From an uncultured Archangium sp. (GTDB lineage Bacteria > Myxococcota > Myxococcia > Myxococcales > Myxococcaceae): DNA of 7,338 bases. Below are positions 1 to 7,338 of this stretch, piece by piece. The position numbers were made by a program, and so were the translations under genes. The notes beneath the pieces are model-generated. The model made no database searches. It saw nothing but the letters and a program-made list of their open reading frames with translations, and was not told where the DNA came from. The stretch lies in contig CAMLFP010000288.1 of NCBI GenBank assembly GCA_946479335.1, positions 1 through 7,338 on the forward strand, given 5' to 3'. Position 1 is the first letter of the stretch; each line of letters starts with the position of its first letter.

Positions 1-33
1 CCGACGGAGACGTGCACCGCGCCCGCACGATGA
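1..33 (+). other. possible C-terminal tail of a convergent + strand gene
   Basis: Read in frame 1, the first ten codons are open and end at a TGA at 31-33, directly before the stem-loop at 34-65. Most of these codons end in G or C, like the real genes here. This fits a + strand gene that starts outside the window and converges on the dehydrogenase gene, with the stem-loop serving both. Ten codons are far too few to prove coding. A minus-strand gene starting at a GTG at 28-26 is the alternative, but it has no ribosome binding site and would lie beyond the stem-loop. A weak second inverted repeat (CGTGC at 11-15, GCACG at 25-29) lies inside this stretch. Confidence 0.2.
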
Positions 34-65
34 ACGGAGCGCCACCCTCGAGAGCAGCGCTCCGT
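34..65 (-). terminator. stem-loop downstream of ugd, probable transcription terminator
   Basis: ACGGAGCGC at 34-42 and GCGCTCCGT at 57-65 form a perfect 9-bp inverted repeat with a 14-nt loop. It begins 6 nt after the stop codon of the dehydrogenase gene at 72-74. The position and GC-rich stem fit a terminator for the minus-strand operon. There is no run of T on the distal side, so it is not a classical intrinsic terminator. It could act with Rho, protect the 3' end of the mRNA, or terminate transcription from both sides if a + strand gene ends at 33. Confidence 0.5.
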
Positions 66-71
66 ACAGCT

Positions 72-1372
72 TCAGCGACGGCCGATGCCGCGGTACTCGA
101 AGCCCAGCTCCTTCATGTGCGCCGGGTCGTAGACATTGCGCCCGTCGAGCAGCACCGGCGTGCGCAGCGCGTTCTTGATGCGCGCGAAGTCCGGCCGGCG
201 GAACTCGTTCCACTCCGTCACCACCAGCAGCGCGTCGGCGCCCTCGATGGCCGCGTACGGGTCTTCGAAGAACGCCACCTTGTCGCCCAGCAGCTTCTTC
301 GCGTTGGGGATGGCCACCGGGTCGGTCGCGGTCACGGTCGCGCCGTGCTTGAGCAGCTCGTCGATGATCTCGAGCGACGGCGCCTCGCGGATGTCATCGG
401 TGCGCGGCTTGAACGCGATGCCCCACAGCGCGATGCGCTTGCCCTTGAGGTCCTTCCCGAAGCGCTCCAGCACGCGATTGGCGAGCACCTTCTTCTGCGC
501 GTCGTTCACCTCTTCGACGGCCTGCAGCACCGCGTTGCCGACCTTCTTCTCCTGCGCGAGCGCGGCGAGGGCCTTCACGTCTTTCGGGAAGCAGGAGCCG
601 CCGTAGCCCACGCCCGCGAACAAGAAGAGGTGCCCGATGCGGCGGTCGAAGCCCATGCCCTTGCGCACCACCTCGATGTCGGCGCCGGTCGCGTCGGCCA
701 ACGCGGCGAGCTCGTTCATGAAGGAGATCTTCGTCGCGAGGAACGCGTTCGCCGCGTACTTCGTCAGCTCCGCCGACTCGATGTCCATCATGAGAATCGG
801 GTTGTCGGTGCGAACGAACGGCTCGTACATCGAGGTGAGCGCCTTGCGCGCCTCTTCCGAATCGCAGCCGATGACGATGCGGTCGGGCTTCATGAAGTCG
901 TTGATGGCGTCGCCCTCTTTGAGGAACTCGGGGTTCGACGCGATGAAGAACGGCTGCTTCGCCGTCTCCTTGAAGATGGCCTGCAGCTTGCGACCCGTAC
1001 CGACCGGCACGGTGCTCTTGGTCACCACCACCGTGGGCTTCACCAGGCTCTGCGCGACGGTCTTCGCCGCGGCGAAGAGGTACTTGAGCTCCGCCGAGCC
1101 GTCGTCGCCCGGAGGCGTGCCCACCGCGAGGAACACCACTTCAGCGCCATCGGCCACGGCCTTCGCGGTGTCGGTGGTGAACTTGAGCCGCCCCGCCTTC
1201 GCGTTGCGGATCACCAGCTCATCGAGGCCGGGCTCGTAGATGGGAATCTCCCCGCGCAGCAGCATCGCCACCTTGTTCTCGTCGATGTCGACGCAGGTGA
1301 CGGTGTGCCCGCTGTCAGCGAGGCAGGTGCCTTGAACGAGACCGACGTAGCCGGTGCCAATGACGACAATCT

Positions 1373-1376
<4 letters not shown>
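72..1376 (-). CDS. ugd: UDP-glucose 6-dehydrogenase
   Basis: This cytoplasmic enzyme oxidises UDP-glucose to UDP-glucuronate with two NAD+. The product feeds acidic polysaccharides and, through the neighbouring gene, UDP-xylose. The 434-residue length is normal for the bacterial UDP-glucose/GDP-mannose dehydrogenase family. Visible features, in order: the N-terminal NAD-binding loop GTGYVG (7-12) after a hydrophobic strand; VGTPPGDDG (85-93); KSTVPVGT (120-127); NPEFLKEG (148-155); the central-domain helix with Lys206 and Asn210; the active-site motif [10 protein letters not shown] (257-266), in which Cys262 is the expected catalytic nucleophile and Asp266 its partner; and the C-terminal UDP-binding domain with [16 protein letters not shown] (319-334) and DGRNVYDP (411-418). 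No key residue is missing. The ATG at 1376 is chosen because the nucleotide-binding strand starts at once and GGAG lies 8 nt upstream; longer in-frame versions add only a non-family extension. The ATG overlaps the stop codon of the decarboxylase gene by 4 nt (ATGA), so the two are probably translationally coupled. Function is secure; the physiological polymer is unknown. Confidence 0.97.
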
Positions 1377-2299
<923 letters not shown>

Positions 2300-2339
2300 G
2301 CCCGCGGGCAATACCCGAAGTCGGGAGCGACTGAGTCGC
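2300..2339. repeat. three consecutive inverted repeats upstream of uxs
   Basis: Three perfect inverted repeats follow one another within 40 bp. They are the palindrome GCCCGCGGGC at 2300-2309, touching the uxs ATG; CCCGA-AG-TCGGG at 2314-2325; and GCGACT-G-AGTCGC at 2327-2339. The arms differ in sequence, so this is not one repeated operator. In a uxs transcript they would lie in the 5' leader and could fold as a row of short hairpins, the last masking the region where a Shine-Dalgarno sequence is expected. They could instead be protein-binding sites in a shared control region. The repeats are seen directly; any function is inferred. Confidence 0.5.
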
Positions 2340-2409
2340 GAATCACGCACGCCCGGACATGTGGGTCATTCACACCGCGCGAAACTCTGCGCTCTCGTTC
2401 GGTGTCAAC
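2340..2409. promoter_or_regulatory. divergent promoter region between uxs and the exported-protein gene
   Basis: The genes at 2299 (minus) and 2410 (plus) start 110 bp apart and point away from each other, so both promoters probably lie here. A perfect -35-type hexamer TTGACA reads on the minus strand at 2408-2403, aimed at uxs. At the usual 16-18 nt spacing I see no good -10 hexamer (candidates such as GTTTCG are poor), so the promoter is only tentative. If used, the uxs leader would be about 70 nt and would include the three inverted repeats. I see no convincing promoter for the + strand gene. Confidence 0.35.
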
Positions 2410-3519
2410 ATGCGCATCATGACCCCTGCACTCCTTGCCGTCGGGTTCGTGCTGTCTGGCTCACCCACTGCGTACCCGGCTGCGCTGACCAGGCCGCTGC
2501 TGGCGAAGGTGGAGTTCACCTGGCCCCGGCCGCAGGTCTTCTCGAAGAAGTGGGCGGAGTCGTCGAGCCACAGCCAGGGCCCCACGCTGCTCAGGCTCAC
2601 CGGCGCGGCCGACGGCTGGTACGTGGTCTCGAAGAGCTCGTCCGACCGGGGCGCCTTCCTCCTCGAGCGCGTCGTAGGCGAGCGCGACTACCACTACACC
2701 GACTCCATCGAAGGCGAGCAGCTCACCGCGTGGGGGTGGAACCGCGATGAGAAGAGGGAACTCGTCGTCGCCGAACGCCTCGACGGCTCCGTCACGCAGG
2801 ACGCGCTGGTGTCCGTGACGTACGCGCGCACCCTGCTGACAGCCAACGGCCCCCTGTACAGCGAGAACCCAGACACGGCGGATGCCAACTCGATGCGCGC
2901 CACCGTCTCCCGGCTCGCCCAGGAGAAGCCCGAGGCGCTCACTGCGTGGGCGAAGAAGAACAAGACCGATGACGCCCTCTTCGAACAGCTACGCGGCTAC
3001 CGCCCCATGGGGACCTGCTCGATGGACACGCACCCGCAGAACGCGGCACGAGTGTTCGCCGAGCTCGCGTACGCACGCGGAGATCTCGGGCGTTTTCTGC
3101 AACTGCGTGTGCTGATCATGGGCGACCGCTTCGAGCGCGCCGCGTGGTCGTCATACGGAGAGGCCGCGCACGACACCGAGGTCGAACGGCTGGTCAGCAC
3201 CGGCATCGACCTCGAGCGCTTCCTGCTCGGGCTGGGCATCGCCACGCAGAACGAAGGCCCCGAGCTGAACTCGTGGCGACAGGCGCGCGCGATTCAGGAG
3301 GCGAAACTCGAGAAGACGATGCTCCCGAAGCTCGAGCTTCTCGCCAGCTCGCCCAACCTCGACGCCTACAACCGGCTGCACGCCACGCAGGCGTGGTTCT
3401 TCGTGCAGGTGCGTGAGCCACGCGGCCACGCGACGGGCGACGCCACCCGTGCGGCCGTGCTCGAGCGCGCCAGGAAGCTCGACCTGCACCCGCTCGCACG
3501 AGCGTGGTTGGACGACTGA
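2410..3519 (+). CDS. uncharacterised, probably exported protein
   Basis: I do not recognise this 369-residue protein. From the ATG at 2410 it starts Met-Arg, followed by a hydrophobic stretch (about 3-18) and small residues with a plausible signal peptidase I site near AYPA (21-24). There is no lipobox cysteine, so a periplasmic or secreted protein is likelier than a lipoprotein. Residues about 34-140 alternate hydrophobic and charged residues and look beta-rich. Residues about 160-369 look almost entirely helical, rather like a helical-repeat scaffold, though I cannot assign tetratricopeptide repeats. Cys203, in MGTCSMDTHP at the domain junction, is the only cysteine. The ATG at 2359 would bury the signal peptide behind 17 residues; the ATG at 2419 is a possible shorter start. 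No start has a clear Shine-Dalgarno sequence. Strong G/C at third positions supports real coding. It is divergent from uxs and convergent with the membrane genes, so it is probably a single-gene unit. Nothing visible indicates an enzymatic role. Confidence 0.8.
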   Translation: MRIMTPALLAVGFVLSGSPTAYPAALTRPLLAKVEFTWPRPQVFSKKWAESSSHSQGPTLLRLTGAADGWYVVSKSSSDRGAFLLERVVGERDYHYTDSIEGEQLTAWGWNRDEKRELVVAERLDGSVTQDALVSVTYARTLLTANGPLYSENPDTADANSMRATVSRLAQEKPEALTAWAKKNKTDDALFEQLRGYRPMGTCSMDTHPQNAARVFAELAYARGDLGRFLQLRVLIMGDRFERAAWSSYGEAAHDTEVERLVSTGIDLERFLLGLGIATQNEGPELNSWRQARAIQEAKLEKTMLPKLELLASSPNLDAYNRLHATQAWFFVQVREPRGHATGDATRAAVLERARKLDLHPLARAWLDD

Positions 3520-3542
3520 AACGGGAGACTTCTGTAGACCGC
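3520..3542. other. 23-bp convergent intergenic gap without visible terminator
   Basis: The stop of the exported-protein gene (TGA at 3517-3519) and the stop of the membrane-protein gene (TAG at 3545-3543, minus strand) face each other across 23 bp. I see no inverted repeat or T run. Transcripts from the two sides probably overlap into each other's 3' ends or end by a Rho-type mechanism. Confidence 0.6.
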
Positions 3543-4967
3543 CTACTCTCGCCAGACGCGCACGTGCGGGTGCCGGGTGGTGGTCAGCCACGCTTCCAGC
3601 TCCCGCTTCGCGGCCTGCTGCCGGTCGCCGGGCCACACCGCGTCGCGCAGGTCGGCGATGACGAACTCACCCGCGTCGAGGTGCTGTTGCAGCGTGGCGC
3701 CGAGGTCGCGCGGCCAGCTCCAGCCGTAACACACGCGCTTCCACCCGGAGACGCGCTGCGCGGCCTCCGCAGAACGCATGCGCTCCAGCGTCTGCAGCAA
3801 CTCCACCTGCGGACACGCCTGTCCGGTGACCAGCACCAACGGGGTCTCTTCGCGTGAGAGCCGCTCTCCGGTGCGGTCGAGCGCTTCGCGAAGCGGAGCT
3901 TCTTTCCACTTCACGCCCACCGCGCTGATCACCGCGAGCGTCACCATCACCCCGGCGACGACGCGCACGCGCAGCGGCGTGCGAGCCCACGACGCGAGCG
4001 TCAGCCCCGCCACCAACGCCAGCGCGCCGGGCATCGCGCCCAGCAGGTACCGCGGCGCCAACACGATGTCCTGGTAGCCGCCGAGCATCAGCAACTGCAC
4101 CAGCGAGCCGGCCGCGACCACGACGACCGCGCGAGAACTCCCGGCGAACGTCTGCTTCGCGCGCGCCCAACCGATGACGCCGGCCACCAGCATCACCGGC
4201 CCCAACGTCACCAACCACACGAGGTACATCGTGAAGTCGCGCGCGGTGTACGGGTGGTCGAGGCGCTCGCGTTGCATCTCCGAGACCCAGTTGCGCACGC
4301 TGTCGACCCACCCCGGTTGCTGCGCGGCCCACGCCACCCACACGCCCGCGAAGGCGAGGCCGGCGACGGTGGCGACCAGCGCTCCCTTGAGGCGCGTGCC
4401 CGGCTTCGCGACGAAGACGAGCCCGGCCAGCACCAGCCCGTGCGCGACCGACGGCTCGCGAAACACGATGGCCGCGCCGAACATCACGCCCGCGCCGGCC
4501 CAGAGTGACAGCGCTCCCTCTCGGCCCGCGCGCACCGCGAACCACGTCGCCGCCAACACCATCGCCACCGTCGGCCCGTCGGTCAGCACCTGCCCGGACG
4601 TGTGCGCCATCGCCGGCGAGAGCGCGACGCACAGCGCGGCCCACCGCGACGCCGCACGCGAGAGCCCGAGCGCGTCGGCCAGCACCAACATCATCGGCGC
4701 GCTCAACGCCGCGAGCGTCGCCCAGAAATACCGGAGCATCGGCTCGAGGAACGCGACGTCAGCGCCGAGGCCCAGCGCGAGCCGCACCAGTTGATGCCCG
4801 ATGAAGATGAAGAGCGGCCGGCCGAGCGCGAGCCCTCCGACCTGCCCCGTCACCGACTGCGCGGCGTAACCGAACGAGTCCCAATACGAGGGCCCGGCGG
4901 GCGCGATGGCCAGCGTCGTCGCGAGCGCGACGAGCCAGAAGCCGAAGAACTCCCGGCGCGGCGTCAC
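3543..4967 (-). CDS. polytopic membrane protein, probable GT-C fold glycosyltransferase
   Basis: This 474-residue protein has about eleven hydrophobic segments between residues 8 and 352, then a soluble tail of about 120 residues. The layout fits the GT-C superfamily (PMT/ArnT-like, GT39 or GT83 style), whose members move a sugar from a polyprenyl-phosphate donor outside the cytoplasmic membrane. After the first segment, YWDSFGY (28-34) places Asp30 where GT-C enzymes carry an acidic catalytic residue. SGQVLTDGP (124-132) resembles the later loop of GT39-type proteins. FREP (169-172) and PRYLLGAMPG (305-314) match positions conserved in the next gene upstream. The tail has two cysteines (385 and 413) that could pair in the periplasm. 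Donor and acceptor cannot be read from sequence. The start is a GTG immediately after the TAG of the upstream gene, with only a weak purine-rich stretch before it, which suggests coupling by reinitiation. It is the last gene of the three-gene minus-strand run; no terminator is visible in the 23-bp gap to the convergent gene. Confidence 0.85.
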   Translation of the reverse strand: MTPRREFFGFWLVALATTLAIAPAGPSYWDSFGYAAQSVTGQVGGLALGRPLFIFIGHQLVRLALGLGADVAFLEPMLRYFWATLAALSAPMMLVLADALGLSRAASRWAALCVALSPAMAHTSGQVLTDGPTVAMVLAATWFAVRAGREGALSLWAGAGVMFGAAIVFREPSVAHGLVLAGLVFVAKPGTRLKGALVATVAGLAFAGVWVAWAAQQPGWVDSVRNWVSEMQRERLDHPYTARDFTMYLVWLVTLGPVMLVAGVIGWARAKQTFAGSSRAVVVVAAGSLVQLLMLGGYQDIVLAPRYLLGAMPGALALVAGLTLASWARTPLRVRVVAGVMVTLAVISAVGVKWKEAPLREALDRTGERLSREETPLVLVTGQACPQVELLQTLERMRSAEAAQRVSGWKRVCYGWSWPRDLGATLQQHLDAGEFVIADLRDAVWPGDRQQAAKRELEAWLTTTRHPHVRVWRE

Positions 4968-6440
4968 CTACGGAGTCCCGCCATCGAGTGGCATCGGTTG
5001 CGCTGAGAAGAACAACCGCCACGCGGGAGTGCCGTCTTCCATCTTGCGGACTTCGCCCAGCGGCCACGGCTGCTCGACCCACCCCGCGTCGAGGAACTGC
5101 TCCGCGGTGATGGCCATGTTCGTGTCGGCGTTGGTCGGGCCGTAGTTGCTGTTCCAGAACGCCATGGTGCCTCGCGGGTTGCTCTCCACGTTGGCGCGCG
5201 TCCATTTCACGCCGCCCCGGACCGCGGACACGCCGCCGAGGAAGTACTCGACGCCGACGTGCGAGTTCATCAACCGCGGGTACTCCGCGCGCTGCGGCGA
5301 TGCCTGGTACCAGGCCGCGAGGTCGCGCGCTTCGGCCCAGTCCCGCTCCCAGGTGTACGGCACGAACGCGTGGAACTTCGGCGTGAGGAACGGCACCACC
5401 AGCAGCGCGCCGACGACGAGCAACACCTTGCGCAGAGAGAAGCGTTCGATGAACCGGGCGCAGCCCGCGCTCGCCAGCAGCGCCCACATCGGCGTCGCGA
5501 CGAGGAGGTACCGGAGCTCCCCGTTACTCGCCATCTTGCCCTTCCAGTACAGCAGGCTGTGCACCGCGAGGATGCCGAGCGGGAAGCCGGCGATGATCAT
5601 CGCCACGCGTCGATGGTGCGCCTCGGCGTCGTCACCCCACAGCCCGCGCAGCTTCGCGGCGAACGTCTCGCGCCACGTCGCCCACCAACCGAGGAGCGTG
5701 GGGAAGATGGCGAACGGCGAGGTGACGACCGGGAGCAGCGCGATGAACTTGAATGGCGAGCCCGCGGCGTAGGCGCTCTGCGCGGAGTACGGCCAGTTCT
5801 CCGGCAGCCAACGCCACCAGGGGCCGTTGAAGTGCGTCACCAGCGCGCCGCCAAGTGTCCACCCCACGAGCGGCAACGGCAGCAACACCACGGCCCACGA
5901 GCGGTGCAGCACCAGCGCCACCGCCGCCAGCAACAACACGCCGAAGCCCTCCGGCCGGCTCGCGGGCGAGAGCGCGCACGCCAGCGCGAACAGCACCCAC
6001 CAGCGGCGTTGGTACGCGAGCAGCGCCACGGCCATCAGCAGCGCGAAGGGCAGCTCCGTGAGCTCGGAGAATGAATGGAGAAACAGAATCGGCTGGCCCA
6101 GCACGAACATGAAGGCCAGCACCGGGGCACGCTGCTTCTGACCGCGCGCGACCTCCATCGTCAGCCACGCGATGCCCAGCGCGATGAAGGTGCTCAACAC
6201 GCGCACGCCGGCGCGCCCCGCAATCAACGCCGGCACCGCGTAGAGGCCCGTGCACACCGGCCGTCCCCACACGTGGAAGAAGAAGCGCGGCTCGTCGAAG
6301 GCCGCGCGCGCCATCAGGTAGTGCGTGCACGAGTCGCCGAGGAGGAAGCCCTGCGCGATGACGCCGTACGCGAGTGAGGCGGCTCCGAAGACGGCCGCGG
6401 TCCACCACAACGCGCGACGCTGCAACGACTGCTCAGTCAT
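4968..6440 (-). CDS. polytopic membrane protein, probable GT-C fold glycosyltransferase
   Basis: This 490-residue protein has about eleven or twelve hydrophobic segments between residues 11 and 352 and a soluble C-terminal domain from about 355. It is probably an inner-membrane glycosyltransferase of the GT-C type using a lipid-linked sugar. GDSCTHY (35-41) puts Asp36 in the first external loop, the usual place for the acidic catalytic residue. SELTELPF (125-132), SRPEG (161-165) and LRYLLVATP (309-317) are of the kind seen in bacterial GT39-like and mannosyltransferase-like membrane proteins. They fall in the same order as the matching motifs of the gene at 3543-4967. The C-terminal domain has a segment, FWNSNYGP (428-435) followed by an acidic stretch and AGW, that resembles part of the upstream gene's tail. 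The ATG at 6440 follows the upstream stop codon by 3 nt, with GGTGA overlapping that stop as a possible weak ribosome binding site. Its own stop directly abuts the next start. The exact substrate is unknown. Confidence 0.87.
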   Translation of the reverse strand: MTEQSLQRRALWWTAAVFGAASLAYGVIAQGFLLGDSCTHYLMARAAFDEPRFFFHVWGRPVCTGLYAVPALIAGRAGVRVLSTFIALGIAWLTMEVARGQKQRAPVLAFMFVLGQPILFLHSFSELTELPFALLMAVALLAYQRRWWVLFALACALSPASRPEGFGVLLLAAVALVLHRSWAVVLLPLPLVGWTLGGALVTHFNGPWWRWLPENWPYSAQSAYAAGSPFKFIALLPVVTSPFAIFPTLLGWWATWRETFAAKLRGLWGDDAEAHHRRVAMIIAGFPLGILAVHSLLYWKGKMASNGELRYLLVATPMWALLASAGCARFIERFSLRKVLLVVGALLVVPFLTPKFHAFVPYTWERDWAEARDLAAWYQASPQRAEYPRLMNSHVGVEYFLGGVSAVRGGVKWTRANVESNPRGTMAFWNSNYGPTNADTNMAITAEQFLDAGWVEQPWPLGEVRKMEDGTPAWRLFFSAQPMPLDGGTP

Positions 6441-6443
6441 GCG

Positions 6444-7338
6444 TCACCGCTTGCGCACCACGACCGCGCGGAGGTGTCGCTCGTCTGGCGCGCGCCAGGG
6501 TTGATACATGTGCCATGGGTTCGAAATCTCGACCGTCTCTGAAAACTCAGCGAGCTGCTCGTACCCGAGTGCGGGGAGATCTTCGATGGTGACGCCGAGC
6601 CACGCGCTCGAAGGCCCGTTGTCCCAGACGCCGATGGCGCCGGGCGGCAGGTCGCGCAGCGCGGCGCTCTTCTGCTCGCTGTTGAGGTGCAGCCGCACGA
6701 ACTTCGTCTTCGGGTAGTCGAGCGCCACCAGCACCAGCGGGTTGCCCGCGAAGAACGGCGTGTCGGGGCTCAGCAGGTGCTCGCGCGCGATGAACTCCGC
6801 GGCGGGCCACGCGAGCCTCTGTTGTTGATGGTCGAGGTCGTGGAGGAAGCGCTGGCCGGTGGTCACCACCGCCGCCATCATCGTCACCACGGTGAACACC
6901 AGCCGCGGCCGGGGAGCGAGCCGGTCGGCGAGCGCGTTGAAGCCCACGAGCGAGAGGAGCGCGGTGCTCGGCGCGACGGTGACCATGATGCGCAGCAGGC
7001 CCGCCGACGCGAACAGCCCGCGCCACCACAACACCGAGTGCAACCCCAGCACGAGCCACCACAGCACCCACACCCACGTCAGCTCGCGCCGCCAGCCGGT
7101 GAAGAAGCCCACCAGGAAAATCGGGAACAGCACCGAGCTCATGAACCACGGCCAGCGCGCGAGGTAGTCCCACCAGTGGCCGTGGCCGAAGCCCAACCCG
7201 CCCGCGGGCCAGAACGACATGAACGGGTACGTCGGCTCGCCGGTCTTCGCCCAGCACACCAGCATCCACCCCGCGACGCCGAGCCCGAGGAGCGGCAGCA
7301 AAACCACGCGCCGCGCCTGCAGCACCACCAGCGCGGCC
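6444..7338 (-). CDS. polytopic membrane protein, probable glycosyltransferase, 5' end outside the window
   Basis: The reading frame is open to the window edge, so the start is missing; 297 codons are present. The GTG at 7328 is probably internal, because the codons before it continue a hydrophobic segment. The visible part has about five membrane segments, then a soluble domain of about 130 residues. GEPTYPF (30-36 counted from the codon at 7328) resembles the TGNPxYP-like motif common in bacterial GT-C proteins. The LLRIMVTVAP stretch (111-120) occupies the place of the RYLL...P motif of the two downstream genes. The tail contains VWDNGPSSAW (234-243), followed by an acidic stretch and LGY, comparable with the FWNSNYGP segment of the neighbouring protein. 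The catalytic first loop would be in the missing part, so enzymatic activity cannot be judged. It is the first visible member of a tightly packed run and ends 3 nt before the next start codon. Confidence 0.8.
   Translation of the reverse strand, partial: AALVVLQARRVVLLPLLGLGVAGWMLVCWAKTGEPTYPFMSFWPAGGLGFGHGHWWDYLARWPWFMSSVLFPIFLVGFFTGWRRELTWVWVLWWLVLGLHSVLWWRGLFASAGLLRIMVTVAPSTALLSLVGFNALADRLAPRPRLVFTVVTMMAAVVTTGQRFLHDLDHQQQRLAWPAAEFIAREHLLSPDTPFFAGNPLVLVALDYPKTKFVRLHLNSEQKSAALRDLPPGAIGVWDNGPSSAWLGVTIEDLPALGYEQLAEFSETVEISNPWHMYQPWRAPDERHLRAVVVRKR

Noticed and set aside
2360..2374. TGTG-N7-CACA element resembling a CRP/FNR-type operator
   Set aside because: The spacing is one base short of the TGTGA-N6-TCACA pattern and the inner bases do not match, so I do not call it a site.
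2359..2409. Upstream ATG start for the exported-protein gene
   Set aside because: It would place 17 polar residues before the hydrophobic signal segment, has no ribosome binding site, and overlaps the divergent promoter region.
3327..3340. 14-bp perfect palindrome GAAGCTCGAGCTTC
   Set aside because: It lies inside the coding sequence of the exported protein, where the codons explain it. A palindrome of this length is expected by chance roughly once in a window this size.
3882..3895. 14-bp perfect palindrome CGCTTCGCGAAGCG
   Set aside because: It is internal to the membrane-protein gene, encoding an ordinary Leu-Arg-Glu-Ala stretch. It has no repeated copies that I noticed and is compatible with chance in GC-rich DNA.

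Overview
This is a GC-rich chromosomal window with strong G/C at third codon positions. That bias makes long spurious antisense reading frames common. The proteins and the base composition suggest a free-living, exopolysaccharide-producing bacterium. Myxococcota is my best guess, but it is an inference from style, since no marker gene is present. I see no mobile element, CRISPR array, tRNA or rRNA.

Layout, left to right. Positions 1-71 hold a stem-loop (34-65) just past the end of the first gene, and possibly the last codons of a gene arriving on the + strand. Positions 72-2299 hold a two-gene minus-strand operon: a UDP-glucuronate decarboxylase (UDP-xylose synthase, upstream) and a UDP-glucose 6-dehydrogenase (downstream), joined by an ATGA overlap. 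Positions 2300-2409 are a divergent intergenic region with three consecutive inverted repeats next to the decarboxylase start codon. Positions 2410-3519 (+) encode an unrecognised, probably exported protein. After a 23-bp convergent gap come three minus-strand genes packed end to end (3543-7338, the first of them cut by the window edge). Each encodes a polytopic membrane protein that looks like a GT-C fold glycosyltransferase with a soluble C-terminal domain.

How the genes may work together. The dehydrogenase oxidises UDP-glucose to UDP-glucuronate and the decarboxylase converts that to UDP-xylose, so the pair supplies an acidic sugar and a pentose for a cell-surface glycan. The three membrane enzymes would add sugars on the outer face of the inner membrane, normally from polyprenyl-phosphate-linked donors. 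No gene here makes such a lipid-linked donor, so a link between the two sugar-nucleotide enzymes and the three transferases rests on proximity alone. The protein at 2410-3519 lies between the two sets on the opposite strand and may be unrelated.

Most of the window is ordinary envelope-glycan metabolism. The parts most worth a second look are the unrecognised exported protein, the cluster of inverted repeats, and the three distinct tandem GT-C-like proteins.
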